In this document: positions 33,571-44,189 of the stretch, one piece after another | Numbering within the stretch: position 1 is the first letter of the stretch | How the letters are laid out: the number at the start of each line of letters is the position of its first letter | Assembly (NCBI GenBank): GCA_024235595.1 | Contig: JACKMC010000014.1 | Location: 1-64,000, forward strand | Length of the DNA stretch: 64,000 bases | DNA from: Zoogloeaceae bacterium | GTDB taxonomy: Bacteria; Pseudomonadota; Gammaproteobacteria; Burkholderiales; Rhodocyclaceae | Direction: 5' to 3' | The notes under the pieces: model-generated | What the model was told of the DNA's origin: nothing | Seen by the model: only the letters and a program-made list of their open reading frames with translations | Database searches by the model: none | Program-made: the position numbers and the translations under genes

Positions 33571-34909
33571 AGGCGCTCTTGAGTCGCTGATCGTAGCGGT
33601 ACGTCCTGTAGGACGGGCCGTTGTAATTGAATGCGATCGCACTCCAGTTCTTCGTCTTGACCGCGTCCCAAAGCGATATCTCCTTGCCGAGCGCCTTGTT
33701 GTTCGCGTCTCGCCACCGACGCGGTTTTCGACGTATGAACTGCACAAGCAAGTCCAACTGTGCTCGCTCAGAGTGGGCCATCGTTGCAACGAATTCCTTC
33801 ACATCGGTTTTCCAACACAAGGCGTGATTCGCTCCCATGATCTGGAACTTGCCCCATGAGCAGGACTTGAGCGCTGCATCGGGATCGAGGCGAAAGGCAT
33901 TGATGAGTCTCAGATAGGAGCTCGCATAGTTTGCATAGATGTCGTTGGCATCCACCCGCCCGTCGTGCATTCTCCTGTCCGACTTGCCGAGTCGTGCCCT
34001 TGTGCGATATCCCACGCGCCATGACAGGTCCGGATGCGTGTGATCGTAGCGGCGGGCGGTGAGCCTGCTGAAATAGTGGCGCTCGTACAGGATCGCAGGC
34101 AACACCGCCCCGTCTCCCCGGTTCAGCCGCCAGAATGCCGCGCGACTGCCGCTTTCGACCTCGGCAAAAGCCTTCAGCACCGCCGTTTCGCATTGCAACT
34201 TCGCCGCTGCCTCGTCCCACTGCGCCGGGCTGATCTCTCCACCCGTATAGCCCGCGAACAGGTCCAGAAGCCCCGGCGGAAACGCCACATCGATGCGGAT
34301 AATGGATTGCCCATGCGGGCCCTTGTTCTTGCGGGTCAGAACGACCGGATTGTTCCTGCTCGGCTGACCCGACGGCTCGCCTGGTCGAGCCTTTTGGGCC
34401 GACTGGCCGCCCGGTGCAGCCTCGATGCCGAGTTGCGCCGGCGCGCCGGCTGGATGCCGGTCGGTCGAGCCCTTGACGACAAGGGCGCTGCTGACCAGGG
34501 TGATGAATTTGTGCCCGACTCCGGAGACCGTACGTGCGCATGGCCGCCATCGACCGTCGGCTCCCTGGATCGAGATCTCGCACAAGGACGATGGGCTCTG
34601 CGTAATCTGCTGGGCTGTGATCCCCTGTTGATCGGTGACGCCGGAGATCGATCGATCGTCGAATTTCAGGCGATAGGCGAGATTGGAAATCGGGTGGCGC
34701 AGGGCATCGAGAAACTGGACGGTGACGCCGTTCGCAGTGCGCGGCGATAGATATAGCGCCTGGCCCACAGTCAATCGGCTCGACGCTTCAAGCTCGTTCA
34801 GGCGGCCCAACTCGGAAACCGGCAGGCCGGAGGCCTCGGCGATGCGGCTGAGCGTATCGCCCGCTTCGACCTTGTAGGGATCGGGCAGCGAAGGCGTTCC
34901 TGCGCTCAT
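33551..34909 (-). CDS. LysM-N-acetylmuramidase, type VI secretion effector
   Basis: A 452-residue protein without a signal peptide. Residues 10-56 are a LysM domain (YKVEAGDTLSRIAEASGLPVSELGRLN). A middle linker (about 170-205) is Pro/Gln-rich. Residues 225-450 are the N-acetylmuramidase (DUF3380) domain, with catalytic Glu in LKAFAEVESGSRAAF, then ILYERHYFSRLT and SCSWGKFQIMGANHALC. The start overlaps the vgrG stop by four bases (ATGA). Without its own export signal, delivery on VgrG is the likely route. It should cut glycan strands in the periplasm of rivals. Confidence 0.87.
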   Translation of the reverse strand: MSAGTPSLPDPYKVEAGDTLSRIAEASGLPVSELGRLNELEASSRLTVGQALYLSPRTANGVTVQFLDALRHPISNLAYRLKFDDRSISGVTDQQGITAQQITQSPSSLCEISIQGADGRWRPCARTVSGVGHKFITLVSSALVVKGSTDRHPAGAPAQLGIEAAPGGQSAQKARPGEPSGQPSRNNPVVLTRKNKGPHGQSIIRIDVAFPPGLLDLFAGYTGGEISPAQWDEAAAKLQCETAVLKAFAEVESGSRAAFWRLNRGDGAVLPAILYERHYFSRLTARRYDHTHPDLSWRVGYRTRARLGKSDRRMHDGRVDANDIYANYASSYLRLINAFRLDPDAALKSCSWGKFQIMGANHALCWKTDVKEFVATMAHSERAQLDLLVQFIRRKPRRWRDANNKALGKEISLWDAVKTKNWSAIAFNYNGPSYRTYRYDQRLKSAYEKHRV

Positions 34910-37752
34910 GAGCCCGCCTCAAGTTCAATCGGCGATAGCTCGTGAGGTTCGTCGAAGGGCGCTTCGACCGCCTCTTCGACGCACCAGGTGGCATCCGAGG
35001 CCAGCCAGATCGCGAGATCATGTTGCTCCGTACTCGAAATAAAGGTCGACGACATGCGATCCGACCCCGACCGCGCCAGCGTCGCCAGCAACTCGCGTCC
35101 ATTGCGCAACGACGACGATTCGCCAAACGGCCAGGGCAGCCAATCCTGTACGCGCTCGTCGAACTCGAGCGTCAGGCTGTGGGCGCTGAGCATCGCGCCC
35201 GGCGCTTCGCTCAAGCGGACAACCCCGCTGGGCAGGACTGCGGGTTCGGCGGCTCGACTCTCCGGCCCCTCGAACGCGTTGCCCGCCCCTTTGACCGAAA
35301 AGGTGCCCGGGCACGCGAAGCTTATGTCCCCGCCCTTTATCGTGAGCGAACTCTCCCCCGCCCTGAGGACGATCTCCTTGCTGGCGAGGATATGCAACTC
35401 ATCCTTGCTGCTGGTGACCTTCACCGAGCTGTCGGCGAGGATCTCCATGGCGTCGGCGTGAGCCTCGACGGTGTGGCTGCCTGCTGCGGCGACGATCCTG
35501 ATTCCACCCGCGTGGGTAAACCAGCTTGCACCCTCGCCCACTGCAGCGCCGATCGTCTGGGCGGCTGCAAGGTGCAGGTCTTGCTGTGCGGTGGCGTGCA
35601 GGGATCCGCCCGCAAAGAGAAGCGCCGTCGCGGGCGATGAGACGCCAATGTCGTCGGGCGCCTCGACCAGGACCATGGGTGCCGCAAAGCGCTCGGTCGG
35701 CTCCCCGAGATCGCGGCTGCCGGGCAGCGCCTTGCGCGCCGGCTGGCCACCTACGTCGCCGCTGTAGCGGCCGTCGCGGGAGGAATCGATGAGGTCGATG
35801 AAACGCACCTGCGCGTCGTTGGCCGCCAGAGGTGCGGCACCCTGGGCCTCGGCGGCGTCCGAGAGCGCGCTGGCGGTCCGCTCGGCGGCCCGCAGCTGAC
35901 CGACGGCTTGTGTCACGTCCATCTGAGTGCCGCGGGCTTCCGGCATGGCGGTGGCGGAGATCAGGATGCCCTCCGCCGCCCGCAGCGCCAGCCAGCCGTC
36001 GGTTCGCAGCTCGAAGCCGCTTCCGCGCCAGGCGCCACGACGCGGGCAGGCAGGATGCTGGTCGATAAGGTGGCCAAGACCGAGCTGGGAATCGCCATAA
36101 CTGCAGGCGAGCCGCGTCCGCAGCTGTCCCGGCGCATCATCGACAAGCCACTGGTTGTAGCCGGAGCCCAGATTGTGGCTTGTCCACCCGGAGAGCACGC
36201 CGGGATGATTCACACCCGCATCCACACCCGCTGCAAAAGGCGGCAGGTCACGACCATTGTAGAGTTGGCCCAAGATGAGGGGGCGATCGATGTCGCCATC
36301 GATGAAATCGACAAGCACCTCGGTGCCCATGCGCGGCAGGAACTGGCTGCCCCAGTTCGGGCCGGCGAGCCATTCCGCGACCCGCACCCAGCAGCCGGAG
36401 CGATCGTCGCCGGGTGCATTGCCGGGAGCGCCTGCGGGACCGGTGTCGCGCAGGCCACCGGGATTGGGGGTGGCGCCACGCTGCCAGGGAAACTGGATCC
36501 GCACCCGATGGTCGCGATCCGTAGTGAGCCCGGCTCCGGCGCGCCCGGTGACCAGCGCACTCTGCAGGTACGCCACAGGTTTGGGGACCTGCTCGGGTAC
36601 CCGGGCCGCGTGTTTATGGCGAAGCCGAACTCGGTTGCGGTAGCTGCCTTTCTCGATATCGGCCATCGCCAGCAGACGTGCCGCCTCGGCGCCGAGATTG
36701 TTGGCCGCGCGATGTTCCACCGAATACACGACGAATTCCGCTGCCTCGCCCACAAAACCCTGATGGCCCGCGAGCGAGAAAACCGTCCCCTCGGCCATGG
36801 CCCTGACGGCCCCCCGACCGTCGAACTCCCGATAACGCCCCTCCTCGGCCGCCAGTTGCAGAGCGGATCGCAGTCCGGCTTCGCTACCTTCTTCAAAAGC
36901 TCGCAAGACTGCACCTTCGAAATGCCGCATTGGCGGCAACTGACCGTTGTCCTGCGCGCTGACGGCCTCGGCAGCGACCGCGCGCACTTGCGTCTCGTCC
37001 CAGCTCGACAGGGTCAGCGCGTTGATCCGCGCCTCGCGCGATTCGACAAGATCGGTGATGCTGTCGTCGTATTCCGGCGCGTCGGCCCGGTGAAAGCGCA
37101 CCACGGGCTGCCTGGCCGGCGGAAGCTCGGTCTCACGATCGAAGATCACGAGTCGATGGCGGGCCAGCCGGGTTTGCCCGGCCTCGCCAGTGGAGTCGTC
37201 CTGCTCGTGTTCGAAGCGGAACGAGAGGCCTTCTTCGGCCATCAGGCGCCTGACGAAGTGCAGATCCGTTTCACGATACTGAACACACAGCGCGCGGGTC
37301 TTGAAGGGCTGATCGCTCTCGATCCGCCAGTTCGCTTCAGGATAGTCGGCAAACAGCGCCTCGAGAATGGCCGGTACCGCCTTGTCCTGAAAAACCTGGC
37401 AATTGCGCCGCTGGCCGAGAAAGGCCAGCCAGGGCTCGACGACCAGACGGTAGCCCGCAAGGCCGCCGTCCGTGCCAAGATACAGCGCCGCGGTGACATG
37501 ACCATGCCAGCTGCGCAGCCCGCCATCGGCCAGCAACAGGCGCACGCACACCTCTTCGCCCAGCAATGCGTCGAGCGACACGCCGCCGGCGCTCGACACA
37601 CATTCGACCTCGAAGCGAAAAGTCTCCGAGACGGCCTCCCGACCAGAAAGACGGGCGACCTGCAGCGCCGCCTCGTTGAGCGGCGTCTCGAGGCGAACGA
37701 GGCGGTTCAGGTGCAAGAACGACAAGGGGGCAGGTAGGCGGTCACCGATCAT
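34906..37752 (-). CDS. vgrG: Type VI secretion VgrG spike protein
   Basis: A 948-residue protein (963 if translation starts at 37797; neither start has a good ribosome site, and 37752 gives the usual short lead to LNRLVRLETPL). The gp27-like part spans about residues 10-400. The gp5/OB part is near 415-520 (RVRIQFPWQRG, then GCWVRVAEWLAGPNWGSQFLPRMG). A helical linker (about 590-660) and the DUF2345 needle (about 690-830) follow. It forms the spike tip on Hcp tubes. The last 100 residues (after about 830) are variable and may carry the muramidase. No other T6SS structural gene is in the window, so it is an orphan island. Confidence 0.92.
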   Translation of the reverse strand: MIGDRLPAPLSFLHLNRLVRLETPLNEAALQVARLSGREAVSETFRFEVECVSSAGGVSLDALLGEEVCVRLLLADGGLRSWHGHVTAALYLGTDGGLAGYRLVVEPWLAFLGQRRNCQVFQDKAVPAILEALFADYPEANWRIESDQPFKTRALCVQYRETDLHFVRRLMAEEGLSFRFEHEQDDSTGEAGQTRLARHRLVIFDRETELPPARQPVVRFHRADAPEYDDSITDLVESREARINALTLSSWDETQVRAVAAEAVSAQDNGQLPPMRHFEGAVLRAFEEGSEAGLRSALQLAAEEGRYREFDGRGAVRAMAEGTVFSLAGHQGFVGEAAEFVVYSVEHRAANNLGAEAARLLAMADIEKGSYRNRVRLRHKHAARVPEQVPKPVAYLQSALVTGRAGAGLTTDRDHRVRIQFPWQRGATPNPGGLRDTGPAGAPGNAPGDDRSGCWVRVAEWLAGPNWGSQFLPRMGTEVLVDFIDGDIDRPLILGQLYNGRDLPPFAAGVDAGVNHPGVLSGWTSHNLGSGYNQWLVDDAPGQLRTRLACSYGDSQLGLGHLIDQHPACPRRGAWRGSGFELRTDGWLALRAAEGILISATAMPEARGTQMDVTQAVGQLRAAERTASALSDAAEAQGAAPLAANDAQVRFIDLIDSSRDGRYSGDVGGQPARKALPGSRDLGEPTERFAAPMVLVEAPDDIGVSSPATALLFAGGSLHATAQQDLHLAAAQTIGAAVGEGASWFTHAGGIRIVAAAGSHTVEAHADAMEILADSSVKVTSSKDELHILASKEIVLRAGESSLTIKGGDISFACPGTFSVKGAGNAFEGPESRAAEPAVLPSGVVRLSEAPGAMLSAHSLTLEFDERVQDWLPWPFGESSSLRNGRELLATLARSGSDRMSSTFISSTEQHDLAIWLASDATWCVEEAVEAPFDEPHELSPIELEAGS

Positions 37753-37877
37753 GACTAGGGCGATTTTTCGAGACAGCCCGAAAAATACCTTATGCATATT
37801 CTTTCAGCAAACCATCCCGCCACCGAGGCCCTTCAGGATCGATCGGCCCGGCGCCCCCCGAATGCCGCGTTGCGGTG

Positions 37878-38249
37878 TCAGACGACGCCGCTTGCCTGCA
37901 GCTGTGCCCACTCGGCGTCCGAGAACAGCCGCGATCGGGTATGGAACGACACCCCTTCCGGCCCTTCGAGCGAGAAGGTGCCACCACCCCGCGTCTCGAG
38001 TACATCGATGATGAGTTGGGTGTGCTTCCAGTATTCGTACTGCGATGGACTCATATAGAAAGGACAGCCTCCGATCTCTCCCAGCAGCACATCGTGGGCG
38101 GTGTTGATTTCACCCTTCAGGTAGCAGTTTGCCGCGCTGCCGTCACAGCAGCCGCCCGATTGATGAAAGATCAGATCCGGGCCATGCTTTCGCTTCAGCC
38201 GTTCGATCAGGGCCAGCGTTGCTTCGGTCGCGGTAACTCGTTCAACCAT
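37878..38249 (-). CDS. DUF779 family protein
   Basis: A 123-residue protein; start 38249 has AGGAG upstream. It shows the family pattern LIFHQSGGCCDGSAANC, with paired Cys, and GCPFYMSPSQYEYWKHTQLIIDV. DUF779 genes are regularly found beside AcoD/ExaC-type aldehyde dehydrogenases, as here, but have no assigned role. A terminator lies between the two genes, so expression needs read-through or its own promoter. Confidence 0.88.
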   Translation of the reverse strand: MVERVTATEATLALIERLKRKHGPDLIFHQSGGCCDGSAANCYLKGEINTAHDVLLGEIGGCPFYMSPSQYEYWKHTQLIIDVLETRGGGTFSLEGPEGVSFHTRSRLFSDAEWAQLQASGVV

Positions 38250-38271
38250 GCGCACAGCGCTCCTATGGACG

Positions 38272-38299
38272 AAAAAATGGGGCGACCGAGGCCGCCCCA
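38272..38299 (-). terminator. Rho-independent terminator after the aldehyde dehydrogenase
   Basis: On the minus strand, TGGGGCG ... CGCCCCA (7-bp stem, eight-base loop) followed by TTTTTT (38277-38272). It separates the aldehyde dehydrogenase from DUF779. Confidence 0.82.
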
Positions 38300-38390
38300 C
38301 AAACTCCTTACACGAGGAGGGAGAACTCTTCATGGCGGCCCGGCGCCGTCGGCATCGCCGCGCTGCGACCGGACCACCTCAGTGCCATGC

Positions 38391-39911
<1,521 letters not shown>

Positions 39912-39965
39912 TGATGTCTCCTCATGTATTCGATTGACAACGCTTTCTTGCGTTACGACATTCAA

Positions 39966-39982
39966 TGCAGCAGGCATGCCAG
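39966..39982 (-). promoter_or_regulatory. Sigma-54 promoter of exaC
   Basis: On the minus strand, CTGGCATGCCTGCTGCA: TGGCA with GG and GC ten bases apart. This differs from consensus at two or three less conserved positions. The start point would lie near 39955, about 45 bases before the ATG. Confidence 0.7.
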
Positions 39983-40090
39983 ATCTCTTCGGCGGCTCAC
40001 GGAACGGGTATTTTTATATGCAGATCAGGGAGTTGAATCTCTGACAAGGGCTTGTCGCGCTGCCCGGGCAGGGCACGGGGTGGCGCGAAA

Positions 40091-40138
40091 CTGCTCCAAA
40101 AAAAGACACCTGCTCCATGCCCGAACGGAACAGGCGAC
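40091..40138. promoter_or_regulatory. Enhancer-like site cluster upstream of exaC (site 3)
   Basis: Two direct copies of CTGCTCCA (40091-40098 and 40110-40117). The second is part of GACACCTGCTCCA, identical to one arm of the palindrome at 28446. CGGAACAGGCGAC (40126-40138) is a degenerate opposite arm at a larger spacing. It lies about 110-155 bases upstream of the -24 box. Confidence 0.5.
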
Positions 40139-40232
40139 GCTCCGGCATGCCCGCTGGACACAGACGTCCGCAGCCGCGCGCGATCCGCGGCCATGCCATA
40201 ATTTGGCCAATCCAACAGAAGGACCCAAGGAC

Positions 40233-41561
40233 ATGCGGGACATCGAGCAATTCAGGGCGCGACGTGCCCGCCTGCTGGCGAAGATGACCGCCGGCGGCGG
40301 CGGTGTTGCCGTGATTCCGACGGCGGCCGAAATGGCACGCAATCGCGACTCCCAATTTCCCTACCGCTTCGACAGCTATTTCTACTACCTCACGGGATTT
40401 TGCGAACCCGAGGCGGTGTTGGTAATGCTTGCGGGCGACGCGCCGCGCTCGATCCTCTTTTGCCGCACCAAGGACGTGGAGCGGGAGATCTGGGACGGCT
40501 ATCGCTATGGCCCCGAAGCGGCCTGCGAGGCCTTCGGCATGGACGAGGCGCTGGCGATCGGCGAGCTCGACGCCCACCTGCCCGCCCTGCTGGCGAACCA
40601 GCCGAGCCTGCATTACTCGATGGGGTACGATCGTCACTGGGACCAACGCATCGCCGCAGCTCTTAACGCGGCACGTGCCAACACTCGCAATGGCGTCACC
40701 GCCCCGCACAGCATCCAGGATGTGCGCGCGGAGCTCGACGAGATGCGCCTCATCAAGGACGCCAGCGAGATCGCTACCATGCGCCGTGCCGCCGCAATCT
40801 CGAGCGAAGCGCATCGGCGCGCGATGCAGTCGAGTCGCCCGGGGCGCTTCGAGTACGAGATCGATGCCGAACTCGGCTATGTCTTCCGCCGCAGCGGCAG
40901 CCAGGCGCCCGCCTATTCGTCGATCGTCGCCAGTGGCCCCAACGCCTGTGTGCTGCATTACGTCGAGAACGACAGACGCATGGAAGACGGCGATCTGCTG
41001 CTCATCGATGCGGGCTGCGAACTCGACGGCTACGCGTCCGACATCACCCGCACATTTCCGGTAAACGGCCGCTTCAGCGGCGCGCAGCGCGACGTCTACC
41101 AGCTCGTCCTGTCCGCTCAGGCCGCAGCCCAGGCGCTGACCGGCCCGGGCCAGCGCTGGAACGCCGGACACGATGCCGCGGTGCGGGTGCTTGCCCAGGG
41201 CATGCTCGACCTGGGCCTGCTCGAAGGCACCCTGGACGGGGTGATCGAGTCAGGCGCCTACCGCCAGTTCTACATGCACCGCACCGGGCACTGGCTGGGC
41301 CTGGACGTCCATGACGCGGGAGAATACAAGCTTGCCGGGGACTGGCGAATGCTCGAGCCAGGGATGGTGCTGACCATCGAACCCGGCTGCTACATCCGCC
41401 CCGCGGACAAGGTACCGGAAGCATTCTGGAACATCGGCATTCGCATCGAGGACGATGCTCTGGTCACTGCCGAGGGCTGCGAGCTCATCACCGCCGCGGC
41501 GCCCAAGCAGATCGATGAAATCGAGAATCTCATGCGAGCCCACGCCGATGCGGCATCATGA
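40233..41561 (+). CDS. pepP: Xaa-Pro aminopeptidase (aminopeptidase P)
   Basis: A 442-residue M24B metallopeptidase that removes N-terminal residues before proline. The N-terminal domain (about 5-130) contains FPYRFDSYFYYLTGF. The pita-bread catalytic domain has metal ligands in LLIDAGCELDGYASDITRTFP (two Asp), HRTGHWLGLDVHDAG (His) and EPGMVLTIEPGCYI and IGIRIEDDALVT (Glu residues). Start 40233 follows AGAAGGA. Its end overlaps the ubiH-like gene by 14 bases, an arrangement common in proteobacteria. Confidence 0.93.
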   Translation: MRDIEQFRARRARLLAKMTAGGGGVAVIPTAAEMARNRDSQFPYRFDSYFYYLTGFCEPEAVLVMLAGDAPRSILFCRTKDVEREIWDGYRYGPEAACEAFGMDEALAIGELDAHLPALLANQPSLHYSMGYDRHWDQRIAAALNAARANTRNGVTAPHSIQDVRAELDEMRLIKDASEIATMRRAAAISSEAHRRAMQSSRPGRFEYEIDAELGYVFRRSGSQAPAYSSIVASGPNACVLHYVENDRRMEDGDLLLIDAGCELDGYASDITRTFPVNGRFSGAQRDVYQLVLSAQAAAQALTGPGQRWNAGHDAAVRVLAQGMLDLGLLEGTLDGVIESGAYRQFYMHRTGHWLGLDVHDAGEYKLAGDWRMLEPGMVLTIEPGCYIRPADKVPEAFWNIGIRIEDDALVTAEGCELITAAAPKQIDEIENLMRAHADAAS

Positions 41562-42696
41562 TCTGCTGATCGTCGGGGCAGGCCCGGTCGGCCTCGCGCT
41601 GGCCCTCGCACTCAAGGACTGCGGCTACGACATCGCCCTCGCCGACGCCCGCGACCGCCTCGCCGCACGACGCGATCCCCGCGCGCTCGCGCTTTCGCAC
41701 GGAAGCCGCCTGACGCTCGAAAGACTCGGCATCTGGGCGGCGCTCAATACCACCCCGATCCACACCATTCACGTCTCCCAGCAAGGCGGCCTCGGCCGCA
41801 CCGTGATCGACCATCGCGATTACGACCAGGCCGCGCTCGGCTATGTGGTCGCCGCCGGCGATCTCGCCGCGGCGCTGGGCGACGCGCTCGAAGCGACGGG
41901 CATCCCCATCCTCGAGAATTGCCAGGTCGGCGCGCTCGCACCGGGCGTTGACGACGTAATCGTCAACCTCGGCGGCGAGCACAGCGGAAACATGCGCGCA
42001 CGGCTGGTCGCCTGCGCCGAAGGCGGGATGCAGGACGGCGACCCCGGGATCGTTCGTCACGACTACCATCAACACGCGCTGATCACCCACGCGCGGGCTG
42101 CCGGTGGCCATCGCAACACCGCATACGAACGCTTCACACCCCTCGGCCCCTTGGCGCTGCTCCCCAACCGCGATGGCTTCGCCATCGTCCACACCGTATC
42201 TCCGGAACGGGCCGCGCGGCTGATCGCGCTCGCGGACGACGACTATCTCGTCGAATTGCAGCGTGCGATCGGGCCCCGGCTCAAGCTCACGGCGGTCGAG
42301 GCCCGACTGCGCTACCCGCTTGGCCTGCGCTATCGGAAGCAGTCGGTCGGCGAGCGCTGTGTGTGGCTGGGCAACGCGGCGCAGACACTTCACCCGGTCG
42401 CGGGACAGGGGTTCAACCTTGCGCTGCGCGATGTCTGGGCGCTGGTCCGGCAACTGCGCGCGGCTGCCGCAAGCGATCCCGGGGCGCCGGCCTTGCTCAT
42501 GGACTACGCCGCAGGCAGGGGTCTCGACCGCCACGGCACGATCCGCTTCACCGACGGGCTCGTGCGCCTCTTCAGCAACGAATCGGATCTGCTCAGGCAC
42601 CTTCGCGGCGCAGGGCTGATGGGGCTGGACATGCTGCCGCCGCTGCGCCATTTCGTGGCCAAACGCATGATGTTCGGCGCACGCGCCTGGCCCTGA
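41548..42696 (+). CDS. ubiH: UbiH/UbiF/VisC family FAD monooxygenase
   Basis: A 382-residue flavoprotein hydroxylase of ubiquinone synthesis. FAD site LLIVGAGPVGLALALAL is at residues 5-21. The second FAD motif is VWLGNAAQTLHPVAGQGFNLALRDV (G-N-A-A-x-x-x-H-P). It follows pepP, the usual pepP-ubiH order, with overlapping genes. Which ring position it hydroxylates cannot be told, because the family includes UbiH, UbiF, UbiI and UbiM types; UbiH is favoured by context. Confidence 0.85.
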   Translation: MRHHDLLIVGAGPVGLALALALKDCGYDIALADARDRLAARRDPRALALSHGSRLTLERLGIWAALNTTPIHTIHVSQQGGLGRTVIDHRDYDQAALGYVVAAGDLAAALGDALEATGIPILENCQVGALAPGVDDVIVNLGGEHSGNMRARLVACAEGGMQDGDPGIVRHDYHQHALITHARAAGGHRNTAYERFTPLGPLALLPNRDGFAIVHTVSPERAARLIALADDDYLVELQRAIGPRLKLTAVEARLRYPLGLRYRKQSVGERCVWLGNAAQTLHPVAGQGFNLALRDVWALVRQLRAAAASDPGAPALLMDYAAGRGLDRHGTIRFTDGLVRLFSNESDLLRHLRGAGLMGLDMLPPLRHFVAKRMMFGARAWP

Positions 42697-42856
42697 GGCG
42701 GAAACGTCAGCGGTGCGGGGGCGCGGCGACAGGCCTTCAGGCAGGTACGCCGGGGGCCCGCGCAGTCCGCTACGCGGCCAGCTGCCGTTTGTCGATGAGG
42801 GAGAACCCCATTCGAAGTCGGTGATTTTCCGACTTATCGACAGCGGCACCATCGGT

Positions 42857-42862
42857 TAGAAT
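42857..42862 (+). promoter_or_regulatory. Possible -10 element before dusB
   Basis: TAGAAT about 36 bases before the dusB start; the -35 region (around 42834) is poor. Confidence 0.3.
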
Positions 42863-42897
42863 CCTCGTTTGCCTCGCGTCGCCCTTCCCCATCTCCA

Positions 42898-43920
42898 ATG
42901 CAACTAGCCGGTTTCACATTGCGGAACAACCTGTTTGTGGCGCCCATGGCGGGCGTCACCGACCGGCCGTTCCGCCAGCTCGCCAAGCGCATGGGAGCGG
43001 GGCTCGCGGTCTCCGAGATGGTGACCTCGAACGCATTGCTGTACGCTACCGCGAAGACCCGTCGCCGCACCGACCACAGCGGCGAGCCCGGCCCGATCTC
43101 GGTCCAGATCGCGGGAGCGGACCCGCTGCAGATGGCACAGGCCGCGCGCCTCAACGCGGACCAGGGCGCCCAGATCATCGACATCAACATGGGCTGTCCG
43201 GCCAAGAAGGTCTGCAACGTCGCGGCCGGATCGGCGTTGCTGCGTGACGAAGCCCTGGTTGCCCGAATTCTCGAGGCCGTGGTCGCCGCCGTGCCGCAAA
43301 CGCCGGTGACGCTCAAGTTTCGCACCGGCTGGGATCGCGACAGCCGCAACGCCGCGACGATCGCCCGCATCGCCGAATCGTCCGGCATTCGCCTGCTGGC
43401 CATTCACGGGCGCACCCGCGCCGACCTCTACATGGGTCAGGCCGAGTACGACACCATTGCCGAGGTAAAGACCAGGGTCTCGATCCCGGTGATCGCCAAC
43501 GGCGATATCGACTCGCCGCAAAAGGCACGCGCGGTGCTCGCCCATACCGGAGCGGACGGCCTCATGATCGGCCGCGCGGCGCAGGGCCGCCCCTGGATAT
43601 TCCGCGAAATCGAACATTACCTTGCCACTGGCCAGTTGCTCCCACCGCCGCCGGTTGCCGAAATCCATGGCGTCTGCCGCACCCACCTCGCCGACCTCTA
43701 TGGTTTCTACGGCGAACAGGCGGGCGTGCGCATCGCCCGCAAACACATCGCCTGGTACACCCGCGGACTTGTCGGCGCGGCGGCCTTCCGCAAACACATG
43801 AACCTTCAGGAAACGGTCGAAGGACAGGTCGCCGCGGTTGACGCGTTCTTTCTCCGCATGGCCGGGGAAGGCTTGCGACTGCGTTACCAGGAAGAATTCC
43901 CCGAGGAACTCGCTGCATGA
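42898..43920 (+). CDS. dusB: tRNA-dihydrouridine synthase B
   Basis: A 340-residue flavoprotein that reduces uridine to dihydrouridine in the tRNA D-loop. It has LFVAPMAGVTDRPFRQL at the start, DINMGCPAKKVCN with the catalytic Cys, RTRADLYMGQAEYD, VIANGDIDSP and MIGRAAQGRPWIF. The stop overlaps fis by four bases (ATGA). The dusB-fis pair is classical in gamma- and betaproteobacteria. Confidence 0.95.
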   Translation: MQLAGFTLRNNLFVAPMAGVTDRPFRQLAKRMGAGLAVSEMVTSNALLYATAKTRRRTDHSGEPGPISVQIAGADPLQMAQAARLNADQGAQIIDINMGCPAKKVCNVAAGSALLRDEALVARILEAVVAAVPQTPVTLKFRTGWDRDSRNAATIARIAESSGIRLLAIHGRTRADLYMGQAEYDTIAEVKTRVSIPVIANGDIDSPQKARAVLAHTGADGLMIGRAAQGRPWIFREIEHYLATGQLLPPPPVAEIHGVCRTHLADLYGFYGEQAGVRIARKHIAWYTRGLVGAAAFRKHMNLQETVEGQVAAVDAFFLRMAGEGLRLRYQEEFPEELAA

Positions 43921-44153
43921 CCCGCAACAACGATATCGCCGAATCGGTCAACCGCGTTCTCGACCGCTATTTCCAGGATCTGGATGGCGAGAAGCCAGTT
44001 GCAATCTACAGTCTGGTAATGAAAAACGCCGAAAAGCCAATGCTCGAGTTCGTACTGCGCCAGGCCAATGGCAACCAGACCATTGCCGCCGAGATGCTGG
44101 GCATCAACCGCAACACCCTGCGGCGCAAGCTCACCGAATACGATCTGCTGTAA
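43917..44153 (+). CDS. fis: Fis nucleoid-associated regulator
   Basis: A 78-residue DNA-binding protein: N-terminal beta-hairpin part, then helices with EFVLRQANGNQTIAAEMLGINRNTLRRKLTEYDLL, the Fis helix-turn-helix. It bends DNA, and shapes rRNA and growth-phase transcription. It is shorter than E. coli Fis at the N-terminus, as in other betaproteobacteria. It is translated with dusB and followed by purH after 36 bases. Confidence 0.95.
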   Translation: MTRNNDIAESVNRVLDRYFQDLDGEKPVAIYSLVMKNAEKPMLEFVLRQANGNQTIAAEMLGINRNTLRRKLTEYDLL

Positions 44154-44189
44154 TCCCGCCATCCAACCGCACTCACTATTTCCCCGCTC

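Larger units (their letters stand above)
39912..40232. other. Regulatory region between exaC and pepP
   Basis: About 320 bases between divergent genes. It contains the exaC sigma-54 promoter (39966-39982), the enhancer-like cluster (40091-40138), and the pepP leader with AGAAGGA before 40233. No coding sequence is supported. Confidence 0.65.

Noticed and set aside
35908..37737. 609-codon plus-strand frame opposite vgrG
   Set aside because: Shadow of vgrG; no domain or start signal.
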